Source: Candidatus Avilachnospira avicola
GTDB lineage: Bacteria > Bacillota > Clostridia > Lachnospirales > Lachnospiraceae
Assembly: GCA_018714245.1 (NCBI GenBank)
Contig: DVNQ01000125.1
Location: 1-46,272, forward strand
Length of the DNA stretch: 46,272 nt
Reading direction: 5' to 3'
The notes under the pieces are model-generated. The model was not told where the DNA came from. It ran no database searches and saw only the letters and a program-made list of their open reading frames with translations. Positions 41,610 to 46,272 of the stretch are shown piece after piece (positions within the stretch are counted from its first letter, which is position 1; every line of letters begins with the position of its first letter). A program made the translations under genes and the position numbers.

Positions 41610-43628
41610 TCAGCTTTCTTCCTTGTTTGCAAGCTTTTTTTCTATGGCTACCCCATTTTTGTCCCCCTTTGGCCTTATGAAGCTGACATACTCACACTCC
41701 GGGTCCTCACAGGCGTAAAAGATCCTGCCCTTCTTTGAGCGTCTTACGACTATGTCCTTCCCACATCTGGGACACTTGAGGCCTATCTTTTCTACAAAGG
41801 GCTTTGTATTCCTGCATTCCGGAAATCCCGGACAGGCAAGAAACTTGCCATGGGGCCCATATTTTATGACCATGTTCCTTCCGCACTTTTCGCAGATGAC
41901 ATCAGTCACCTGATCTGCCACCTTGACTCTGGAAAGATTCGCCTCAGCCTCATCCACAGCCTCCTTAAGGTCAGGATAAAAGTTCCTTATGAGAGATCTC
42001 CACTCCAGTTTTCCCTCAGCCACCGAGTCAAGCATATACTCCATGTTTGCCGTAAACTGCTCATCCACAATGGAAGGGAAAGATCCCCTCATAAGGTCAT
42101 TTACCGCAGTACCAAGCTCGGTCACAAAAAGATTTCTCTTTTCCTTTGATATATATCGTCTTGAGGTAAGGGTAGTTATGGTCGGCGCATAGGTTGAAGG
42201 CCTTCCAATCCCATCTTCCTCCATCTTCTTTACTATGGATGCCTCAGTATAATGAGCCGGAGGCTCGGTCTGATGACGTATCGCTTCAAGCTTGTCAAAG
42301 CCAAGGCTCTGACCCTCCTTCATAAATGAAAGATCCTGTTTTTCTTCCTCCTCCTCGGAAGCCCGGTAAACGGAGAGGAAGCCGTCAAACTTAAGTTTGG
42401 AACCTGCTGCCGTAAAGGTATGGCTGCCAGACTGCATCCTGACATTGACAGTGTCGTAGCGGGCAGGTGTCATACGGCTTGCCACATAGCGCTCCCATAT
42501 CATCTTATAGAGCCTGAATTCATCCCTTCCCAGCTGTTCCTTGAGTTCAGTAGGAGTAATGTCTATGTATGTAGGCCTTATGGCTTCATGGGCATCCTGA
42601 ACATTCTGGCTGTTCTTCCCCGCTGGCCTTGCATAGGAGACATAATCCTTTCCGTATCTGGAGCTCACAAAGGCTTTTGCGGCCTCGAACGCCTCATCAG
42701 AGATCCTTACCGAGTCTGTCCTCAGATAGGTTATGAGGCCTATGCTTCCGTGTCCCTCAACATCCACGCCCTCATAAAGCTTCTGGGCGATACGCATGGT
42801 CTTCTGGGGAGCCATTGAAAGGGTCCTCGCAGCCTCCTGCTGCATGGTAGAGGTAGTGAATGGAAGGGGGGCGTTCCTGAGTCTTTCGGACTGTCTGACC
42901 TCTGTGACCGTCACACCGGAGCTCTTTACCTCCTTTACGATGGATTCGGCAAGCTCCTTGTCCCGAAGCTCAGTCTTTTTTCCGTTTTCCCCGTAATATG
43001 CAGCCTTAATGGACTTCTGCCCATGCTTTATGGTCCCCTCTATGGTAAAATATTCCACGGGAACAAAAGCGGCTATCTCTTCTTCCCTCTTGCAGATGAT
43101 ATTGAGAGTTGCAGACTGGACACGTCCGGCGGAAAGGCCCTTCCTGATCTTCTTCCACAGTACCGGACTTATCATATATCCCACCAGCCTGTCCATGATA
43201 CGTCTTGCCTGCTGTGCATCCACCAGGTCCTGATTGATCTCCCTGGGAGATTTTATCGCATTTTTAACGGCATTTTTTGTTATCTCATTAAAAGTTATCC
43301 TGTATACTTTTTTATCCTTTGCATCATTGAGCCCGAGAGCTGTCATCAGATGCCAGCTTATGGCCTCTCCTTCACGGTCCGGGTCGGTTGCAAGATATAT
43401 CTTGTCCGCCTTTTTTACCTCTTTCCTGAGAGAACTTATCAGCTCGCCCTTTCCTCTGATCGCTATGTACTGAGGCTCAAAGTCATGCTCCACGTCTATG
43501 CCCATCTTGGATTTGGGAAGATCTCTCACATGTCCCATGGAAGCCGCTACAGTATATGAGCTTCCAAGGAATTTCTTTATCGTCCTCATCTTGGCCGGAG
43601 ACTCAACTATGACCAGGTTCTGTCCCAT
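41610..43628 (-). CDS. topA: DNA topoisomerase I
   Basis: A 672-residue type IA topoisomerase that relaxes negative supercoils. The Toprim domain starts with VIVESPAKMRTIKKFLG and has DPDREGEAISWH at residues 82-93. The active-site Tyr301 lies in SIGLITYLRTDSVRIS. Two four-Cys zinc fingers follow at about 579-605 and 619-645, then a basic tail. AAAGGTG lies 9 bases before ATG 43628. It follows dprA by 3 bases; comM-dprA-topA is a common Bacillota arrangement. Confidence 0.97.
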   Translation of the reverse strand: MGQNLVIVESPAKMRTIKKFLGSSYTVAASMGHVRDLPKSKMGIDVEHDFEPQYIAIRGKGELISSLRKEVKKADKIYLATDPDREGEAISWHLMTALGLNDAKDKKVYRITFNEITKNAVKNAIKSPREINQDLVDAQQARRIMDRLVGYMISPVLWKKIRKGLSAGRVQSATLNIICKREEEIAAFVPVEYFTIEGTIKHGQKSIKAAYYGENGKKTELRDKELAESIVKEVKSSGVTVTEVRQSERLRNAPLPFTTSTMQQEAARTLSMAPQKTMRIAQKLYEGVDVEGHGSIGLITYLRTDSVRISDEAFEAAKAFVSSRYGKDYVSYARPAGKNSQNVQDAHEAIRPTYIDITPTELKEQLGRDEFRLYKMIWERYVASRMTPARYDTVNVRMQSGSHTFTAAGSKLKFDGFLSVYRASEEEEEKQDLSFMKEGQSLGFDKLEAIRHQTEPPAHYTEASIVKKMEEDGIGRPSTYAPTITTLTSRRYISKEKRNLFVTELGTAVNDLMRGSFPSIVDEQFTANMEYMLDSVAEGKLEWRSLIRNFYPDLKEAVDEAEANLSRVKVADQVTDVICEKCGRNMVIKYGPHGKFLACPGFPECRNTKPFVEKIGLKCPRCGKDIVVRRSKKGRIFYACEDPECEYVSFIRPKGDKNGVAIEKKLANKEES

Positions 43629-43631
43629 CTG

Positions 43632-44831
43632 TCAAAACACCTTTCTGTAATATGCTGCCTGAACGGGCGCAGCAAGACCCTTCTTTTCAAGCCCTGCAAG
43701 CGCCTTTATCGTATCCCTGAGGGAAATTCCGGCCTGCATAGCTATGTCTTCTATATGTCTCGAGTTAAAATCGAGGCAACTATACACTATTTTTTCCGAT
43801 CTTGCAATATCAGCATTTTCATTTATATCTCTTATGTCCTTGGCTTTCCGTTCTGTCTGCCCTGCAGTATCATCCTGCTGTTCTTCCTTTATGGATACCT
43901 CCGTACTTGTTTTAAGATCCAGTTCAAGCCTTATATCCGATAGTCCGCAGGCGGGTATGGCACCGTCCTTTATCAGTGCATTGCATCCCTCGCCACTAGT
44001 ATCACAGATCCTGTGAGGCACTGCATATACATCCTTTCCAAATGAAAGAGCATAATCCACGGTTATGGCAGTACCGCTTTTCTTTTTCGCCTCAGCAACT
44101 ATGATAATATCAGAAAGGCCTGCTATGATCCTGTTTCTTGATACAAAACGCCATGGATCCGGCCTTGCTGCAGGCGGAAATTCAGATATCACTCCTCCCT
44201 GACCCTTTGAAAGTTCCTCAAAGATATCAAAGCTTTCCATGGGATAGCAGTTACTGACCCCGCTGCCAAGGACCGAAAAACACCTGGCTCCCGACCTGAT
44301 GGCAGCCCTCTGGGCCGCAGAATCTATGCCTGCTGCCATCCCGCTTACGATCTGGACGCCCAGCTTTCCCAGCTCCTTTGCAAAATACTCTGCTGCATAG
44401 ATTCCATATCCCGTACATTTCCTGCCGCCGATTATCGCAGCCGAAGGAGAAGAATCATCAGGAAGCTCTCCTCTGAAATAAAGAAGCAGCGGAGCATCAT
44501 CGATACGTCTCAGCTTCCTGGGATAGTTCTTATCAAATATGGTACATAGTCTTATGCCCCGTCCCGTAAGCTCTTCGTAATCCCGAAGCAGTTTCTCCCT
44601 CTGTTCATGTCTTCTGTCAAATCCGTAGCTTTCTCCTCTTCCGGAAAATACCCCAAGACGTATAAGCTCCTCCTTTTCCATGGCATATGCCTCTGAAAAT
44701 GATCCTGCAGCCATAAACATCTCATATATCTTTCTGTTGGATATGCCCGGAAGATTGTTGAGAAGATAAAGGCTGATCCTTTCATCTTCACTGATCCCCT
44801 TGCCTTCTGACCCCCATACGTCCGATACCAT
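43632..44831 (-). CDS. dprA: DNA processing protein DprA (Smf)
   Basis: A 399-residue protein that loads RecA onto incoming single-stranded DNA in natural transformation; also found in non-competent species. The Rossmann-like core has AAIIGGRKCTGYGIYAAEYF, QIVSGMAAGIDSAAQRAA, SGVSNCYPMES, SEFPPAARPDPWRFVSRNRIIAGLSD and KKSGTAITVDYAL. The C-terminal winged helix (DIAMQAGISLRDTIKALAGLEKKG) is present after a linker rich in Glu/Gln. ATG 44831 has TAGGAG 3 bases upstream and overlaps comM by 44 bases; no internal start fits the fold better. Confidence 0.94.
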   Translation of the reverse strand: MVSDVWGSEGKGISEDERISLYLLNNLPGISNRKIYEMFMAAGSFSEAYAMEKEELIRLGVFSGRGESYGFDRRHEQREKLLRDYEELTGRGIRLCTIFDKNYPRKLRRIDDAPLLLYFRGELPDDSSPSAAIIGGRKCTGYGIYAAEYFAKELGKLGVQIVSGMAAGIDSAAQRAAIRSGARCFSVLGSGVSNCYPMESFDIFEELSKGQGGVISEFPPAARPDPWRFVSRNRIIAGLSDIIIVAEAKKKSGTAITVDYALSFGKDVYAVPHRICDTSGEGCNALIKDGAIPACGLSDIRLELDLKTSTEVSIKEEQQDDTAGQTERKAKDIRDINENADIARSEKIVYSCLDFNSRHIEDIAMQAGISLRDTIKALAGLEKKGLAAPVQAAYYRKVF

Positions 44832-46272
44832 AAGCTCCTATCCTGCTTTCCACACTTCTTAATTCTGCCGCTTCCATCACATGTGCCTCCCCGATCTTTT
44901 CAGCGCCATCCATGTCGGCTATCGTACGGGCAACCCTCAGGATCTTATGATATGCCCTTCCGGAAAGTCCCCTCGACCTGAATATGGATGCCATGTATGA
45001 AGCAGCATCTTTCTCCAAAATACAGTATTTTTCAGTCTCCCGATGCCCCATCCTCCCGTTGAACCGGACAGAAGGTTCCTGCCTGAAGCGCTCCTCCTGT
45101 ATCCATCGGACGGATTCCACTCTTTTCCTGATCTCCGATGAGCTCTCGGGCTTTTTCTCCCGCAGTCTTCCAGCATCCCGGAAGAATTCATCTCCTTCCA
45201 TCGGCCTCGCCTCGGCACATATGTCGATACGCTCCAGTATAGGCTTTGAAAGCCTCCCCATATATGCCCTTATCTGGCTTTCCGAACACCTGCACTTTTC
45301 AGTAGGATAATAGCCGCAGGCACAATTATTCATTGCCGCACAGAGCTGAAAGTCTGCCGGGAATTCAAAACTGCCCTCCGCCCTCTGGATGAGTATCCTC
45401 CCATCCTCCAGAGGCTCCCTGAGCCCCTCTATGACATTCCTTGAAAAAAGTGGAAATTCATCAAGAAACAGTATCCCTCCTGAACTTAGGGATATCTCCC
45501 CCGGAACGACCCTGTTGCCTCCTCCCAGAAATGCTGCGGTGCCTATGCCGTGATGAGGGGCACGAAAGGGCCTCTTATGAAGCAGCGGCCTCCCTTCAGG
45601 AAGAAGGCCCCACACACTGTAGACTGCAGATATCTCCAGCTCTTCCTCCCTTGTAAGTCCTGGCATTATCCCTGTCATGGCCCTTGCAAGCATGGTCTTC
45701 CCCGTACCGGCAGGCCCGGTAAAAAGTATGTTATGGCGTCCCGCCACCGCTATCTCAGCAGCCCGTTTAAGAAGTTCCTGACCTCTTATGTCGGAAAAAT
45801 CAGGCACAGGATGCTCCTGCTCATTGAACGCTTCGGATTCCGGAATATCCCAGGGGACTCCATCCAGATATGAAACTGCTTCATATTTATCAGCAGCAGG
45901 CTCCTCCCTGAAAAACCTTATCACGGACTTAAGATCCGAAAATCCATAGACCTTCATGCCCTCCACGGCCATGGCTTCCCTGATCCCCTCTGCAGGTACG
46001 ATGACATTTCTAATGCCTCCCTTTCTGAGGCAGAGGCACAGGGGAAGTATGCCCTTTACCCGCTTAAGGCTTCCGTCCAGCCCTATCTCTCCAAGAAAGG
46101 CAAAGGCTTCAAGTCTCTCCTGCCTAAGCTCTCCCAGGCTGCAGAGGATGGCCATCGCGATCGGAAGGTCAAAGGCTGTACCTGTCTTTCTGAAGGAAGC
46201 GGGAGATATATTGACGGTTATCTTTTTGGGTTTTATCTGTACTCCTGAATTCCGTATGCCGTTCCAGACCCT
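44788..46272 (-). CDS. comM: ComM/YifB family Mg-chelatase-like AAA ATPase (5' end outside the window)
   Basis: The last 494 codons of a ComM-type helicase that aids branch migration in DNA uptake. The frame stays open to the window edge; translated, the first residues read VWNGIRNSG then ITVNISPASFRKTGTAFDLP, the conserved Lon-like N-terminal region, so only the first roughly 40-50 residues are missing. Walker A is GPAGTGKTMLARAM, Walker B GGILFLDEFPLFSRNVIEGL, and LCAAMNNCACGYYP carries the zinc-like Cys set. The ATG at 46155 is internal and not the true start. Overlaps dprA by 44 bases, so the two are translationally coupled. Confidence 0.93.
   Translation of the reverse strand, partial: RVWNGIRNSGVQIKPKKITVNISPASFRKTGTAFDLPIAMAILCSLGELRQERLEAFAFLGEIGLDGSLKRVKGILPLCLCLRKGGIRNVIVPAEGIREAMAVEGMKVYGFSDLKSVIRFFREEPAADKYEAVSYLDGVPWDIPESEAFNEQEHPVPDFSDIRGQELLKRAAEIAVAGRHNILFTGPAGTGKTMLARAMTGIMPGLTREEELEISAVYSVWGLLPEGRPLLHKRPFRAPHHGIGTAAFLGGGNRVVPGEISLSSGGILFLDEFPLFSRNVIEGLREPLEDGRILIQRAEGSFEFPADFQLCAAMNNCACGYYPTEKCRCSESQIRAYMGRLSKPILERIDICAEARPMEGDEFFRDAGRLREKKPESSSEIRKRVESVRWIQEERFRQEPSVRFNGRMGHRETEKYCILEKDAASYMASIFRSRGLSGRAYHKILRVARTIADMDGAEKIGEAHVMEAAELRSVESRIGAYGIGRMGVRRQGDQ

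Noticed and set aside
44788-44831. Wrong start of dprA because of a 44-base overlap with comM
   Set aside because: The N-terminal helical segment (ISLYLLNNLPGISNRKI) is needed for the family and starts soon after this ATG; the next Met, about 40 residues in, would remove it.
46155-46272. ATG at 46155 as the start of comM
   Set aside because: The frame stays open to the window edge and the upstream translation matches the conserved N-terminal region of ComM, so the true start lies outside.

Overview
The window is a dense, largely housekeeping stretch of a Bacillota chromosome, most likely from the Lachnospiraceae (class Clostridia). The grounds are gene order (nusA-ylxQ-infB-rbfA-nrnA-truB/ribF, tig-clpP-clpX-ysxC, cmk-ispH-rpsA), lipoproteins with an AACGGS lipobox followed by an Ala/Glu/Thr-rich linker, a T-box-controlled thrS, and strong GGAGG ribosome binding sites. 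No genus is claimed. I count 42 protein genes, 38 on the minus strand; only an MFS transporter, prs, an anion permease and an esterase are on the plus strand. I saw no tRNA, rRNA, insertion sequence, prophage or CRISPR array. There is no gene-free gap over 300 bases; the longest, before thrS, is filled by its T-box leader.

Layout. 1-2300: RNase HI and a beta-CASP metallo-hydrolase (minus). 2195-3512: an MFS transporter from its own promoter. 3659-8475: a complete branched-chain amino acid type ABC importer (livJ-livH-livM-livG-livF in transcription order). 8611-11612: der-plsY-gpsA (ribosome assembly GTPase, then glycerophospholipid synthesis). 11774-12991: a long-form PRPP synthetase. 13112-15195: thrS with T-box leader and consensus promoter. 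15169-19205: tig-clpP-clpX-ysxC. 19222-19680: a small membrane protein with an InlB-type repeat. 19760-23701: an Mgl-type sugar ABC importer (mglB-mglA-mglC). 23761-29320: a CYTH phosphatase, rpsA-like S1 protein, ispH, cmk, the UPF0210/UPF0237 pair and rpsO. 29363-33744: two tandem LysR regulators divergent from a SLC13-type permease and an alpha/beta hydrolase. 33812-41526: the nusA-infB operon with several deviations. 41610-46272: topA, dprA and a partial comM.

Most unusual features. (1) A hairpin element with a conserved asymmetric core and variable but perfectly paired arms occurs twice (3571-3641 and 13021-13098), both times between convergent genes. I do not recognise it as a named RNA or repeat family. 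(2) TruB and RibF are fused in one reading frame. (3) RimP lacks its C-terminal domain. (4) ylxR is absent from its usual place between nusA and ylxQ. (5) ThrRS lacks nearly all of the N-terminal TGS domain. (6) Both substrate-binding lipoprotein genes are followed by a strong hairpin that separates them from their membrane components.

No defence system, biosynthetic cluster or other novel multi-gene system is visible. The most plausible undescribed element is the repeated hairpin.
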